Source: Bactrocera neohumeralis
Lineage: Eukaryota; Arthropoda; Insecta; Diptera; Tephritidae
DNA: 64,000 nucleotides
Direction of reading: 5' to 3'
NCBI RefSeq assembly: GCF_024586455.1
Contig: NW_026089623.1
Span: forward strand, 15,814,236 to 15,878,235
Each line of letters begins with the position of its first letter. The first letter of the stretch is position 1. Below are positions 1 to 10,921 of the stretch, in pieces. The notes beneath the pieces were generated by a model. That model had not been told where the DNA came from and did no database searches. It saw only the letters and a list, made by a program, of their open reading frames with translations. Made by a program: the position numbers and the translations under genes.

Positions 1-552
1 CTCCTCCTAGACGGCTTGCCCGATTTCAATGAAATTTTCAGGGGTGATTGGGGTCTGTTTGGAGGGTGCACATAAGAAATTTAATGTGTGTATCATTGCA
101 CGTTGCGCAAAAAGAAAAAAACAAAAAACGAAACAACTGGCGGATGTTTACAATTAATAAAAAACATTGACATCGCATGTTGATCGTTTTTGCCTGTCAT
201 TCGTTCTTTCTATGGATGACTGTCAAGCTAACAAGACATACAGAACTTAAGTTTCCGAATACACTGAGTGTATCAAAAAAAATGTTTCAACATTTTGTGT
301 ATTTTTCTGTGTGTTTTTTCCAGATTGAATTCCATCGATTTGCTACATTTATTGGAAACGATTTTGTGTTTTTCTGCTGACCGTGCAACACACACAAAGC
401 AAGTGAGTATTGTTATTGTTTCGTAAGTGCTTCCATGCGGTTCGCAAATACACTGTTGGTGGGTCTTATTGCATATGCGTGTGTGGGTAAAATACATAGT
501 TTAAGATGTAGTTTTAGGTTAATTTTTCCATTTTTATTTATGTACTTCAAAT
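1..552. other. No gene recognised
   Basis: AT-rich sequence without a recognisable gene, inverted repeat or element end. Short open frames on both strands at 177-497 have low-complexity translations and no familiar motif. The first Helitron homology begins at 553, so part of this stretch may be the unrecognised 5' part of that element. Confidence 0.5.
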
Positions 553-2553
553 ATGCATACTCTAGCACGACCACCGGGGACAACACTAACTACCTTTTTC
601 GAGTTGTGTGAAAACGATGAATTTGCAAGAACATTGCTATATTCCGAAATAGCACAATATTTCACTTGGAATCCATCTTCGAAAACATTTCAACGACGAA
701 AGCAAGGGGAGCGTGTTGACGGTTATCCAAATGTCCGTAAAACCGATGCCTTAAGACGTATTTACACCATCCATCCGAACAACGCCGAATGTTTTTATTT
801 GCGTCTGCTATTAGTCAACGTGCGCGGACCAAAATCATTTGCTGATTTGAAAACTGTTGACGGTCAGTTGTGTGCGACGTATCGTGAAGCATGTCAGCGA
901 TTGCATTTGTTAGAAGATGATATGCATTAGGACACCGCATTTCATGCCGCATCACTCACATCTCATCCAAAACAAATACGCGTGCTATTCGCCATAATAA
1001 TATCTACATGCCTTCTGTCAAATCCACAATAACTGTAGAATAAGTACAAAGACTGCATGACCGAGGACTTTTTAATTTTGGCGCGTAATCGAGCATCGGA
1101 CGCAGACTTGCTATATACATTACAAATGTATAATTCTGCTTTGATATTGGTTGAAGATCTGTGCCTTACAATTGCGAATAAGGCATTAGCGCAACTTGGC
1201 ATTACTGCGCCCAATCATTGACCATGAGCTTCAACGTGAACAACAATACGATTGCAATGAATTGCGTGCTTTCATACAAGCTAACATTACCAAATTGAAT
1301 ATTCAGCAGAAAAATGCTTATGATAAGATTATACGAGCGGTTGACAATAACGCCGGTGGATTCTACTTTCTTGATAAATTGCGCTGGCAATTGCTTCGTC
1401 AGGCATCGCTGCTACTCTACTTGATGGCGGCCGAACAGCACATTCTGCGTTGAAATTACCGCTGAACATCCAAGTCGTTGAAACACCAACGTGCAACATA
1501 TCGAGGAATTTAACAATGGCAAAAGTTTTGCGAGGAGCTAGAATAGTTCTATGGGATGAGTGCCCAATGGCTAACAAAAAGTCATTAGGAGCATTCAATA
1601 GAACAATGCAAGATTTACGCCAAAAACAAAAACTTTTTGGCGGAGCATTAGTCTTAATATCCGGCGATTTTCGGCAAACTTTGTCAGTCATTCCTCGATC
1701 AACTCCTGCCGATGAAATAAACGTATGTTTAAAATCGTCAGTTTTGTGGAGAAATGTTCAAAGGCTGACTCTTACCATCAACATGCGAGTCCAATTGCAA
1801 AATGATCGATCCGCAGCGGCGTTTTCGAAGCAGTTATTGATACCAGTTTGATCACATTGCCGAACATCTTTTGTACACTTTAACAATCGAAAGAAGAATT
1901 GATTGAAAGTGTATTTCCGAATATTGTTCAACACTATCAACGCCACGATTATTTAGTGAATGCGCAATATTGGCACCGAAAAATGTACACGTCAACGAAA
2001 TCAATTTTGCCATTCAAGAAAAACTGCCAGGAGAAGCTACAACATATCGATTGATAGTGTTTTAAATCAAGATGAAGTAGTCAATTAACCAACTGAATTC
2101 TTGAATTCTTTGGATCCCCCCGGTCTGCCACCGCATCGTTTGGTCCTGAAAGTCGGTTCACCCATTATACTTCTACGAAATCTGAAGCCACCGACTTTGT
2201 GTAATGGCACAAGACTTTCAGTCAAAAAATTGTGGCCAAATTTGATTGAAGCAACAATACTAAATGGCAAGGCAGCGGGTGAAGTTGTACTCTTACCACG
2301 CATTCCCATGATTCCAACGGACATGCCGTTTGAGTTTAAGCGTTTGCAGTTCCCAGTACGTCTTGCCTTTGCGATGACCATCAACAAATCGCAAGGGCAA
2401 ACGTTTCAAGTGTGCGGCGTCAATTTGGAGGAACCGTGCTTCTCCCACGGCCAATTGTTCGTCGCATGCTCGAGAGTGGGAACACCAAGGTACTTATTCA
2501 TTTACGCGGCAGGTGGAAAAACCAAAAATGTTGTATACCAATATGTTTTATAA
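553..2553 (+). pseudogene. Helitron Rep/helicase remnant A (Pif1-like helicase part)
   Basis: Broken C-terminal half of a Helitron transposase, the Rep-helicase protein of rolling-circle transposons. 553-930 reads as the segment before the helicase (RIYTIHPNNAE, then LRLLLVNVRGPKSFADL). About 1060-1220 continues in another frame. 1196-1851 carries the helicase core with the Walker B-like LWDECPMAN and the following GDFRQ. 2101-2553 is the C-terminal Pif1 block with TINKSQGQT and VACSRVGTP. At least three frame changes break it, and the ATP-binding GGTGKT loop expected just after NAGGFYFLD (about 1372) is missing: the text jumps to IALAIASSGIAAT. No HUH nuclease domain is present. The protein cannot work. 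Family assignment is strong; exact ends are not. Confidence 0.85.
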
Positions 2554-2640
2554 ATGTTTTATAAATGAGTAACAGTTTTACAACAATATATAAAACACAA
2601 AGTAAAAACCCTTAAGAGCTTTAATCGATTTAGGTGTAGC

Positions 2641-2663
2641 GAAACGCACAGGGTAACAGCTAG
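2641..2663 (+). repeat. Helitron A 3' terminus (CTAG end)
   Basis: The sequence ends GGGTAACAGCTAG followed by T, 86 bases after the helicase stop codon. Insect Helitrons commonly end in CTRR inserted before T, and a GGGTA.CAGCTAGT tail is familiar from this group. The short GTG..CAC pairing upstream is only a weak hairpin. Confidence 0.6.
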
Positions 2664-3350
2664 TACATATATATGTAAATGCTAAAATGCAAAATCATTA
2701 ATTAATTTACATAAACATTCATTTTGCCAAAATATGTTCGCAAAGTTTCATTTCACACTAATTTCGTCAAGTAATTATAGCGCTGCTTTTCTGGCATCCC
2801 GCCTTTTTCACTAACTGCTGGTTGACGGCACCCTGATTGTGTTTTTTTGCCAGCTCAGAAAACAGATCAGCTGCAAGCGATAGAGCAAGAAAAGAGATTC
2901 TAATCAAGTTATCTATGACAATAAGAGAATGACGAATATTACAAATTACAAATGTTTGCTTTGGCATGTGCACTGGTACATACATACATACATATGCATG
3001 CGCTAAGGCGCTATCTACGATTTGACATGCGCTCTCTTCTATGTTGCACGAATATGTATGTACGAGCTAAGGAACACTGCGCTTTGACATGCGCACTCTA
3101 CTTTGTTTTATATTCAAACATACATACTTACACACATATGTATGTATATACATATGTATGGGCGAAGACGCAAGTGCAAAATCTAACAGAAATATTGTTG
3201 TCGGCGTTATTTTGATTAGAAGTGTTATTGCGTTAGGTAAGCTTTGAGTCAGTTCAGTTTTCTTCCAAAAGTCAAGGCGGCTATTACCAGCGAATACATA
3301 CATACTACATCGAATTTCAGTTCAGATTCAGATTAATTATTAAAAATAAA
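2664..3350. other. Spacer with TACATA microsatellites
   Basis: No gene recognised. The stretch holds short TACATA/TATGTA tracts (about 2976-2996 and 3114-3160) and two similar segments beginning GACATGCGC (about 3022 and 3087), a local imperfect duplication. It separates the two Helitron remnants; the 5' end of Helitron B probably lies in its last 100 bases. Confidence 0.4.
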
Positions 3351-5128
3351 ATGCCAAACCAAAGGCGAATTAGACGAAAATGGAGTTTAACAGGTCGAAG
3401 AGAAGAGGTGAATGTTATAGATAAAACGGAATTTTTAAATGTTAATGTTTGTATGTATATGAATTGACCTGTTTTATTAGAGCCGTAGTCATGCAGGATC
3501 TATGGCAAGTTATTTCAAAGCTGCCCTAAACTTCGTAGTTCTTCCGGAGTATAGTTCGCTTGGGGGTTTGACTAATATATGTTTACACTGTAAAGCAAAA
3601 CATTTCGGAAGTGAAAGGGTACCTGTACTTTCATTGTTTTATATTCGTAATATATGTATATACATACTTATTGTCTTAATATTTGGTTGAAATTGTTACT
3701 AGGTAAGAAATGGCTTTACGACATGTTGTTATGGCGGAAAAGTTAAACTTCAAGAATTACGTGTACCTGAGTTTTTGAAAGCTGTGTTAGAAAATGATTT
3801 GAGCTCTTGGCGGGGACACTATTTGGAGAATATTCGGCAGCTAAATAGTTAGTTTGCTTTTGCATCATTCGAAGCGAAAATTGCGGAGCCTACAGGGCGC
3901 GGACCATATTGCTTCCGAATACATGGATCGATATATCATAGGGTAGGTCCATTGCATGCAGATCATCCTTCAGAATCCTCCTACGCCCAGCTGTTTATTC
4001 TTGACACGGATCAAGCAACTGATATAAGGGCACAACATAATTCAAACTGCGATAGGTATTTGCTGAGAGAAATCCACGAAATGCTTTCAAATATTAACCC
4101 CTTGAGGAAGAGGAACAGAGGGCCAGAGAAGAAAATCGCAATGCTCGCCGAATTAGCATGCTACTTTTGCTTAGATCGATTATTACGTGATATTCACCAA
4201 AATTAAATACCTTTTGGTGGAAAGGTTATTTTATTAGGTGGTGATTTCAGGCAAGTTCTTCCTGTGGTGCTCAATAGCTCACGCTATTGCCGCTATAGTT
4301 GGTAATTGTTTGAAACGGTGCTCACTTTGGAAATTTTTTAGGTGTCTCAAACTCTCAACGAATATGCGTTCTAAAGAATACTTATACAATAGTTTTCTTT
4401 TGCGTGTTGGAGAAGGTCGAGAGCTCTCTCCAAAGTCGAAAATCAATTTACCAGAAGAGATAATTTTGCTAAATGAAAATTTAGTGGATAGGGTATTTCA
4501 GCCTCAGTCTGGTGTTATTAGTCAAAACCATTTGAAGGATCGGGCAATTTTGTGTCCAAAAAATGATCACTGTACGATAATAAATAGCGAAATAGTAAAT
4601 ATGTTGCCCGGTGAAGAAAGGGTATATTATAGCGTGGATACTGTCGTTTCTGAAGATCCTCAAGAGCATGTCGGATTCCCTACAGAATTTCTAAACTCCC
4701 TTAATTTCAGTCAAGTAGCGCCTCATAAGTTAAGGCTTAAGGTTGGAACAGTTGTGATGTTAATCCGCAATCTTAATACATATGAAGGGTTGGTCAGTGG
4801 GACTCGCTTGATAGTAAAAGCACTACATTGTAATTGTTTGGAGGTCGAAATTTTAACCGGTGAATCACAAGGGAAACAAATTTTATTGCCCCGTATAAAT
4901 TTAAAGCGTCGCCAATTTCCAATAATTGTAGCATTCGCAATAACAATAAACAAATCTCAAGGGCAGACTCTAGCAAGAGTTGGTGTTTTCCTCAAGGAGG
5001 ATTGTTTTACGCATGGCCAGCTGTATGTCGCATTGAGTCGAGTACGATCTTCTCAAGATATCAAAGTTAAGACTTACGACCAAAATAAAACCACTACGAA
5101 TGTAGTTTTCCATGAAGTACTTGAATAA
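3351..5128 (+). pseudogene. Helitron Rep/helicase remnant B (internally deleted)
   Basis: Second Helitron transposase remnant. The N-terminal part (3351-3620, then 3704-4206) has the cysteine motif CLHCKAKHF...TTCCYGGKV and the Helitron-like N domain (SYAQLFILDTDQATDIR). The two blocks are joined across about 3620-3703, which looks like a small intron with GT and AG ends. An in-frame TAG lies near 3850. At about 4170 the text jumps from the N domain directly to helicase (LDRLLRDI, then GGKVILLGGDFRQVLPVV), so the HUH nuclease and the Walker A region are deleted. ORF 4238-5128 is the C-terminal helicase block ending TINKSQGQTL and VALSRVRS. It differs clearly from remnant A and is a separate insertion. 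Confidence 0.85.
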
Positions 5129-5183
5129 ATTGAGTTTTTATAAAAAAATTTTTTTTTACTTTTTTCCTTTTAAATAACGGAGT

Positions 5184-5210
5184 CCCCCGATTATCGAGGG
5201 TTATTACTAG
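5184..5210 (+). repeat. Helitron B 3' terminus: hairpin plus CTAG
   Basis: CCCCCGAT at 5184-5191 can pair with ATCGAGGG at 5193-5200 (one mismatch). The hairpin is followed 6 bases later by CTAG at 5207-5210 and then T. A short hairpin just before CTRR is the classical Helitron 3' end, and it sits 56 bases after the helicase stop codon. Confidence 0.8.
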
Positions 5211-5482
5211 TGTATATTATTAACTTACATACATTCCCTTGTGCTATGTTTTAGTGATCAACCATGTGAAAAAATGTAGAGAGTTAAAAGTGAATAAGAA
5301 CCGATAGATATATACTTGTACATATATTGCCCATAAATGCATTGAATGAAATGTGGAAGTATGTAGGTGTAAACAAATAACGTGCACATTATTTTTTCAA
5401 CATTTTCGATATTTTTAGAGAAATGCATTATCCGCCGGGAACTAGTACAATAATATTAATTGTTTGTTTAATATATGTACAT
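5211..5482. other. Spacer between Helitron B and the hAT-type element
   Basis: No gene recognised. AT-rich sequence with scattered TATA repeats. It ends in the 8-base palindrome ATGTACAT (5475-5482), the left copy of the target duplication of the next element. Confidence 0.5.
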
Positions 5483-6005
5483 CAGTGGTCGGCAAGTGCC
5501 GAGTGCACGCATACAAAAATGTTCTTGCTTGTGTATGTGGCAAAAATACTAATTGCCGATGTCAAATTGTACACCCAAAAAATTTTGCGCGCAAATAATA
5601 TATATTTTTTTGAAAATTTCACAGAACACTTTAAAAATAACTGAGAAGTATTAGACATTACAAAATAAAAAATATCAGAACTGCTTTTCGAAAATTTGAA
5701 AAATCATTCTCTTGTAAGGGGTAGAAGTCTGAAAAAATGTTAAACGTATTTTGAATAATATTGGAATTGTGTCGAACAAATGTAGCATTGCGACTTTTTT
5801 AAATAATTTTCAAAGAAAAAAAACATCAATTCCCAAGAATTGTCAAACATATTTTTGCAGTGTATTTGTATTAAACAAGCGCGCATAATGTTGCTTTAAC
5901 AAAAGTCAAGCAGAGACTAGCTGCTTTGTGTATACAAATCTCTTGCGAACATGTGAATTGCCGATCGTGTCTGTGTAAAAACACGATTGCAGTCGGGCCC
6001 GCGGG

Positions 6006-6439
6006 AGTTAACGACATAGCCTCGCTCCGGGTCACACACACTCACATACACCTTATCTCCTAATATACATTCCGAACAAAGGCGAACTATGTATGTAAAC
6101 CGATAGAACTCGCTTTGACATGCACTATCAGTCGAACAATAGAAATGAACATGCATTATCTAGAAAGGCATTCTCAACATGTAAACAACAAACATCTGGC
6201 AATGGAATAATCCACTGCGATAACCAACTCCGCATCTCAAGTAATAGCAAGATAGCAGATATCGAATTACGACAAAGAAGTCGCATGCAGATAACAGCAG
6301 CCGCATTTCATTAGTATAAATAGCTGTAAGATCTTATATTAAAATTCAGTTCTTAAGAATATCAATAAAGGCACGCATTTCGGCGTATAAATAAAATTGT
6401 TTAAATTCTTGAACTCATATCGTGTAAACGATATTAACT
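6006..6439 (+). repeat. Errantivirus 5' LTR
   Basis: 434 bases, identical to the 3' LTR except T6345 (A in the 3' copy) and C6381 (T in the 3' copy). It contains the core promoter and two AATAAA signals (6364-6369 and 6390-6395). A 64-codon open frame at 6120-6314 recurs in the 3' LTR but lies in promoter-proximal U3 and is probably not a gene. Confidence 0.95.
6315..6350 (+). promoter_or_regulatory. LTR core promoter: TATA box plus initiator
   Basis: TATAAATA starts at 6315. An arthropod-type initiator TCAGT lies at 6346-6350, with its A at 6348, 33 bases downstream, the usual TATA-to-start spacing. One of the two LTR differences (6345) is the base just before the initiator. Transcription would start here, making 6348 onward the R-U5 region. 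The start is predicted, not measured. Confidence 0.65.
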
Positions 6440-6730
6440 GGGGCTCAACCAGTCTGTAAGCCATCTCTATCCATTGAATAAAACGATAGAAAAAATTCCA
6501 CGGGAAGTAGGACTTCCAGCACTAGATCTTTGAAAAAGGTGCTTAAAATTGAACAAAGATAAAATTAATATTCCTGCAAAATCTGGAAAAGAATAACGGA
6601 TAAGTCTTGATATATAGTTAAAACAGTCAAGCAACGTTATATCAACGGATATCCCAACACGCTAGCATCTCAAAAAAGGAGACAAAAGCCGTTCAATTTG
6701 CGTCGTCCCCTATTGAACACCGACGTCAAG
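6440..6730 (+). other. Errantivirus leader
   Basis: Untranslated stretch between the 5' LTR and gag. The primer-binding site should begin right after the LTR. The sequence there (GGGGCTCAACCAG) is not a clear match to the tRNA-Lys or tRNA-Ser sites usual in this group, so I leave the primer unassigned. The env splice donor would be expected in this stretch or in early gag; I could not choose one. Confidence 0.5.
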
Positions 6731-7891
6731 ATGACAACACAAGAAATCGCAAGCTTGAGAACACAAATCGCTGCTCTGACCACAACGTTCACTGAAACCC
6801 AACAAAGATTGAATTCGTTGGAAACCCACGCAACACCTAACGTCACAGTCACAAACCAATACCAGGACTGTACACCAAACATCACAGATGAATCACAAAT
6901 AAACTTAGAAATATTCAAAACCTTACCAGTCTTCACAGGCGATATGAACCATTATAGGTCATGGAGAAAACGCGCCTGGACGCACATGGAAAACATCAAG
7001 AATTACGCTACTACACCCATGTACTACACGGCACTCTCGATTGTACATTCCAAAATTCAAGGAGAGGCGGCCGATATTTTAATAAACCACAACACCAAAT
7101 TCAACTTTTATTCCATAATAAACCGTCTCGATTATACTTATGCGGACCAGAGACCTCTGTATGTTTTGCTCGAAGGAATGAAAAGAATAAAGCAAGGAAA
7201 AAGGACTCTGGCAGAGTTCCATTCCGAAGTCAGCAAGTCACTTAATCTTGCACTCACTAAAGTTGAGATGGATAATCATGGACCAGGAAATCCATCAGCT
7301 ATGATTGAATATGCAAACCAGGAAGCTGTGAGGACATTCATTCTCGGTCTGAACAGCAAATATACCAGCGGCACCCTCTACAGTCACAATCCGAAGGACT
7401 TAGAAACCGCTTACGCTATCGCGAGTACGATATACCACGATAATATAAACTCACAATTCGACGTTCCGCAATACAATCAGCAGAGACAATATAATACATC
7501 ACAGTACCAAAACTCAAGCAGAAGACATTACGAGGAGCCACAAAGGTACAAACCTAACGTACAGGTGCAATACAATCAGACAGCACCCCGGCAACAGCAT
7601 CAACCAATGGACGTAGATTCATCACAACAATACACGAGATCCGCAAATCCCAATAGGGATCATTCCAAACCACAACAAAACAGCTATAACCGCCAATTAC
7701 AAGGGCTACCTCCAAATAATCAATTTCGCGGTAACCCTCAAAAAAGAGAACGAAATCCTTCATCTCATAATTCCCACGTACAACAGAAATGTCAACGTGT
7801 AAACCAGACACGCGACGAAGAACTACAATCGCTTACACCAGAATACGAGAACGATGATTACGAAACAGGCAGCGCTTTTTTAGGCGCATGA
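6731..7891 (+). CDS. gag: Errantivirus Gag polyprotein
   Basis: Structural polyprotein that would assemble the particle and bind genomic RNA. The open frame extends upstream to 6698, but the first ATG is at 6731, giving 386 residues. The N-terminal half is a helical capsid-like region (ILIDT-type motifs absent; FKTLPVFTGDM and YRSWRKR are typical retrotransposon gag motifs). The C-terminal third, from about 7440, is rich in Gln, Asn, Pro, Tyr and Arg and probably binds RNA. No CCHC zinc knuckle is present, as in other errantiviruses. The stop TGA at 7889-7891 overlaps an ATG of the pol frame as ATGA, and a slippery heptamer lies seven bases before the stop. The frame is undamaged. Confidence 0.9.
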   Translation: MTTQEIASLRTQIAALTTTFTETQQRLNSLETHATPNVTVTNQYQDCTPNITDESQINLEIFKTLPVFTGDMNHYRSWRKRAWTHMENIKNYATTPMYYTALSIVHSKIQGEAADILINHNTKFNFYSIINRLDYTYADQRPLYVLLEGMKRIKQGKRTLAEFHSEVSKSLNLALTKVEMDNHGPGNPSAMIEYANQEAVRTFILGLNSKYTSGTLYSHNPKDLETAYAIASTIYHDNINSQFDVPQYNQQRQYNTSQYQNSSRRHYEEPQRYKPNVQVQYNQTAPRQQHQPMDVDSSQQYTRSANPNRDHSKPQQNSYNRQLQGLPPNNQFRGNPQKRERNPSSHNSHVQQKCQRVNQTRDEELQSLTPEYENDDYETGSAFLGA

Positions 7892-7932
7892 ACGATTTGC
7901 CGTGTCTGCAACGCCACTGCAGGGATACAGGC
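7876..7932 (+). promoter_or_regulatory. Predicted -1 ribosomal frameshift site between gag and pol
   Basis: The heptamer T TTT TTA lies at 7876-7882 with exactly the gag phase required for X XXY YYZ slippage. A shift of -1 places the ribosome in the pol frame from 7882, which is open through the rest of pol. Downstream, CTGCA (7906-7910) can pair with TGCAG (7918-7922), and outer GCC/TGT can pair with ACA/GGC (7899-7905 with 7927-7932). The spacer is longer than usual, so the stimulating structure is less certain than the heptamer. Confidence 0.75.
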
Positions 7933-10836
7933 AAACTTATTAACATCCTGATTGATACTGGAGCAACAAACAACTATATAAGTACAAAATGTAACTTAGG
8001 TAAGTCTATTCAAATTAAACCTGTAAAAGTGAAAACTCTTCATGGTTACTCAATAACCAAATCAAAAAAAATAATTACATTGTTAGAACATAATCTCACA
8101 TTTTTTGAAACTGATGCATTAAAAGAATTCGATATGCTTCTGGGTGAACAGGGTCTTAGGAAAATTAAAGCAGAAATCAACCTTTTCGAGTACACGCTCA
8201 GTTATAAATATAGGGCCAAGAAAGAAAGTGAATCTGTGCAAAAAATAAATTATACGGTTAATAGTGAAAAATATAGAGCAGAAATCGAAGAAATTATGCA
8301 AAGAAATGAAGACACAAATGAAGTGCTACCATATACTACCACGGTACAAGCTACCATTAGAACGAAATCCGAAGATCCTATTTGGACCAAGCAATATCCG
8401 TACCCTATGTCGGATAGCGATTTCATTAACAAAGAAATTAACAAACTTTTAGAAAATGAAATAATTCAACCCAGCAAAAGTCCGTATAACTCTCCCATTT
8501 GGACAGTCGCAAAAAAAGGTACCGATGAACAAGGGAAACCTAAGCGCAGAATGGTCGTAGACTTTCAGAAACTTAACAATCAAACTGTTACAGATAGATA
8601 CCCCATACCTGATGTGGCTATGACCATACAAAATTTAGGAAACGCAAAAGTATTTTCAACTCTAGACTTAGAGTCTGGTTTCCATCAGATCCTTATTAAT
8701 AAATCAGACAGGGAAAAAACGGCTTTTAGTGTAAATGGAGCTAAATACGAATTTCTTCGTATGCCATTCGGCCTGAAAAACGCCCCATCTATTTTTCAAA
8801 GATGCGTGGATGATATCCTTAGACCATATATCGGGAAGTTCGCGTACGTCTATATAGACGATGTTCTCATTTATTCTTCCTCTCCTGAAGAACATATCGA
8901 ACACATCCGCATAATCATAAATGCCCTTCACCAGGCCAATATGAAAATCTCTAACGAAAAATCTCACTTTTTCAAAGACTCTGTTGAATACTTAGGGCAT
9001 ATAATTAAATACAACAAGATTACAGTCGACCCAACAAAAATACAGACTATTAAAAATTTCCCTATTCCTACAACACTGAAGGAACTCAGATCCTTCCTAG
9101 GTCTCGCAAGTTACTATAGAAAATTTATAAAGAATTTTGCAGCCATCGTCAAACCACTGACTACGTTCCTCAGAGGAGAGAACGGTGGCATATCAAAGAA
9201 TCAAAGTGCAAAAATAAAAATCACTTTAGACGAACCTGCACTAAAAGCACTGAACATAATAAAAGAAGAACTACAAGCCCAGGTCGAACTCTTCCAACCA
9301 AATTTTAACAAACCTTTCGAATTAACCACAGATGCTAGCAATTACGCTATAGGAGCCGTATTATCCCAAAACCAAAAACCCATATCATTTATTTCACGAA
9401 CGCTCAGTGAAACAGAACAGAATTACTCCACAAATGAGAAAGAGTTACTCGCAATTGTATGGTCACTACAGAAACTACGCAACTACTTGTATGGTATAGC
9501 AGATTTAACAATATACACCGACCATCAATCTCTAATATTCTCCATATCAGAAAAAAACCCCAATACAAAATTAAAAAGATGGAAAAATTTCATTGAAGAA
9601 TATGGTGCAAAAATCGTTTACAAACCCGGACATCAGAACGTGGTCGCTGATGCCCTTTCTCGTCAGCAAATAAACAACACTTTAAATTCTGATGACTCCC
9701 AACATTCAGCACAAAGCTCACCAACACAAAGACTCAAACGAGTAAAAAAACCAGTAAACTCCTTTAGAAACCAAATTATTGTAAAACGGTCAGATCAGAA
9801 CCCCATCGAAATATTCTCACAAAACATATTTTCTAACAGCCGACACACGATCTTTTTTAATACGAAAACTGTATTACTAGATAGACTAAAAAATGTAATT
9901 AGACCAAAGATAACTAATGCTATACAAATAGACGAGCAAATGTTATTTTACGTCGAAAATGACATTATCAACACATTTCCAACTGTATCGATTGTACTAG
10001 CGCAAAAATTGGTGGACGATATTACCGAAACCGAACAACAAGAACAGATCATACAAGACACACACAGACGTGCTCACAGAAACTACAAAAACAACGCACA
10101 GGAAATCTCGCTCAGATACTACTGGCCAAACATACGTGACGCTTGTAAAAAAGAAGTACAAAACTGCGAAATCTGCCTCACAAACAAGTATGAACGCCGA
10201 CCAAATAAACAACCAATAGGATCAGCACCGATACCGAACAAAGTAGGCGAATACATACACTTAGACTTATTTTTTATGAGCAACAATATGTACATTAGTT
10301 CAACCGACAAATATTCCAAATTCTGCCATTTGAGACAAATACCATCAAAGAAAGACACATACAAATATGTTGACGAGATACTGTCACAAATATACCCAAA
10401 CGCAAAGTTTGTAATGACTGATAACGAGTCAACATTTACTGGCATATGTGCACAACAAATATACAAGCGATTACAAATAACGCATACCAAAACTCCAGCC
10501 TATCATTCGACAACAAACGGTCAAGTTGAAAGAACGCATAGCACAATTATCGAACTCACAAAAGTATTAGCGCATCAACACAGTTCGGCTCCTGACGATC
10601 AGATATTTGAAGCAGTCCGACAGTACAACAAAACAATCCATTCGGTAACCAACCACAAACCCGAGGACGTGTTTTTTAATCAAAGGGAATATCCTGGCAT
10701 CAAAGAGCGTCTTCAACAAAACCAACAGAGAGTTTTGCGATACCATAACCGTAATCGGAAACAGCTCAAATACAAAGAAGGAGAGGTAATATATTCAAAA
10801 ACGCATAGACGAAACAAAAACGGAAAAAATACGTGA
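7888..10836 (+). CDS. pol: Errantivirus Pol polyprotein
   Basis: Pol frame in -1 phase relative to gag; it is open from at least 7882 and is probably made as Gag-Pol by frameshifting. Numbering from the ATG at 7888 gives 982 residues. Aspartic protease: DTGA at residue 23. Reverse transcriptase: YIDD at 322-325. RNase H: TTDASN with Asp482. Integrase: zinc motif His726, His730, Cys760, Cys763, then the catalytic triad Asp793, Asp845, Glu881 with the standard 35-residue D-to-E spacing. All expected catalytic residues are present and there is no internal stop, so the enzyme set looks functional. The stop lies 85 bases before env. Confidence 0.95.
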   Translation: MNDLPCLQRHCRDTGKLINILIDTGATNNYISTKCNLGKSIQIKPVKVKTLHGYSITKSKKIITLLEHNLTFFETDALKEFDMLLGEQGLRKIKAEINLFEYTLSYKYRAKKESESVQKINYTVNSEKYRAEIEEIMQRNEDTNEVLPYTTTVQATIRTKSEDPIWTKQYPYPMSDSDFINKEINKLLENEIIQPSKSPYNSPIWTVAKKGTDEQGKPKRRMVVDFQKLNNQTVTDRYPIPDVAMTIQNLGNAKVFSTLDLESGFHQILINKSDREKTAFSVNGAKYEFLRMPFGLKNAPSIFQRCVDDILRPYIGKFAYVYIDDVLIYSSSPEEHIEHIRIIINALHQANMKISNEKSHFFKDSVEYLGHIIKYNKITVDPTKIQTIKNFPIPTTLKELRSFLGLASYYRKFIKNFAAIVKPLTTFLRGENGGISKNQSAKIKITLDEPALKALNIIKEELQAQVELFQPNFNKPFELTTDASNYAIGAVLSQNQKPISFISRTLSETEQNYSTNEKELLAIVWSLQKLRNYLYGIADLTIYTDHQSLIFSISEKNPNTKLKRWKNFIEEYGAKIVYKPGHQNVVADALSRQQINNTLNSDDSQHSAQSSPTQRLKRVKKPVNSFRNQIIVKRSDQNPIEIFSQNIFSNSRHTIFFNTKTVLLDRLKNVIRPKITNAIQIDEQMLFYVENDIINTFPTVSIVLAQKLVDDITETEQQEQIIQDTHRRAHRNYKNNAQEISLRYYWPNIRDACKKEVQNCEICLTNKYERRPNKQPIGSAPIPNKVGEYIHLDLFFMSNNMYISSTDKYSKFCHLRQIPSKKDTYKYVDEILSQIYPNAKFVMTDNESTFTGICAQQIYKRLQITHTKTPAYHSTTNGQVERTHSTIIELTKVLAHQHSSAPDDQIFEAVRQYNKTIHSVTNHKPEDVFFNQREYPGIKERLQQNQQRVLRYHNRNRKQLKYKEGEVIYSKTHRRNKNGKNT

Positions 10837-10921
10837 AACACATAGTAAAAAAAGACAACGGAGAAACAATAACGACCAATAAAAAAGTAATTATCCATAA
10901 AGACAATATCAGAGCAAAAGC

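Noticed and set aside
6440..6460. tRNA-Lys or tRNA-Ser primer-binding site
   Set aside because: The bases after the 5' LTR do not match either site clearly enough to name the tRNA.
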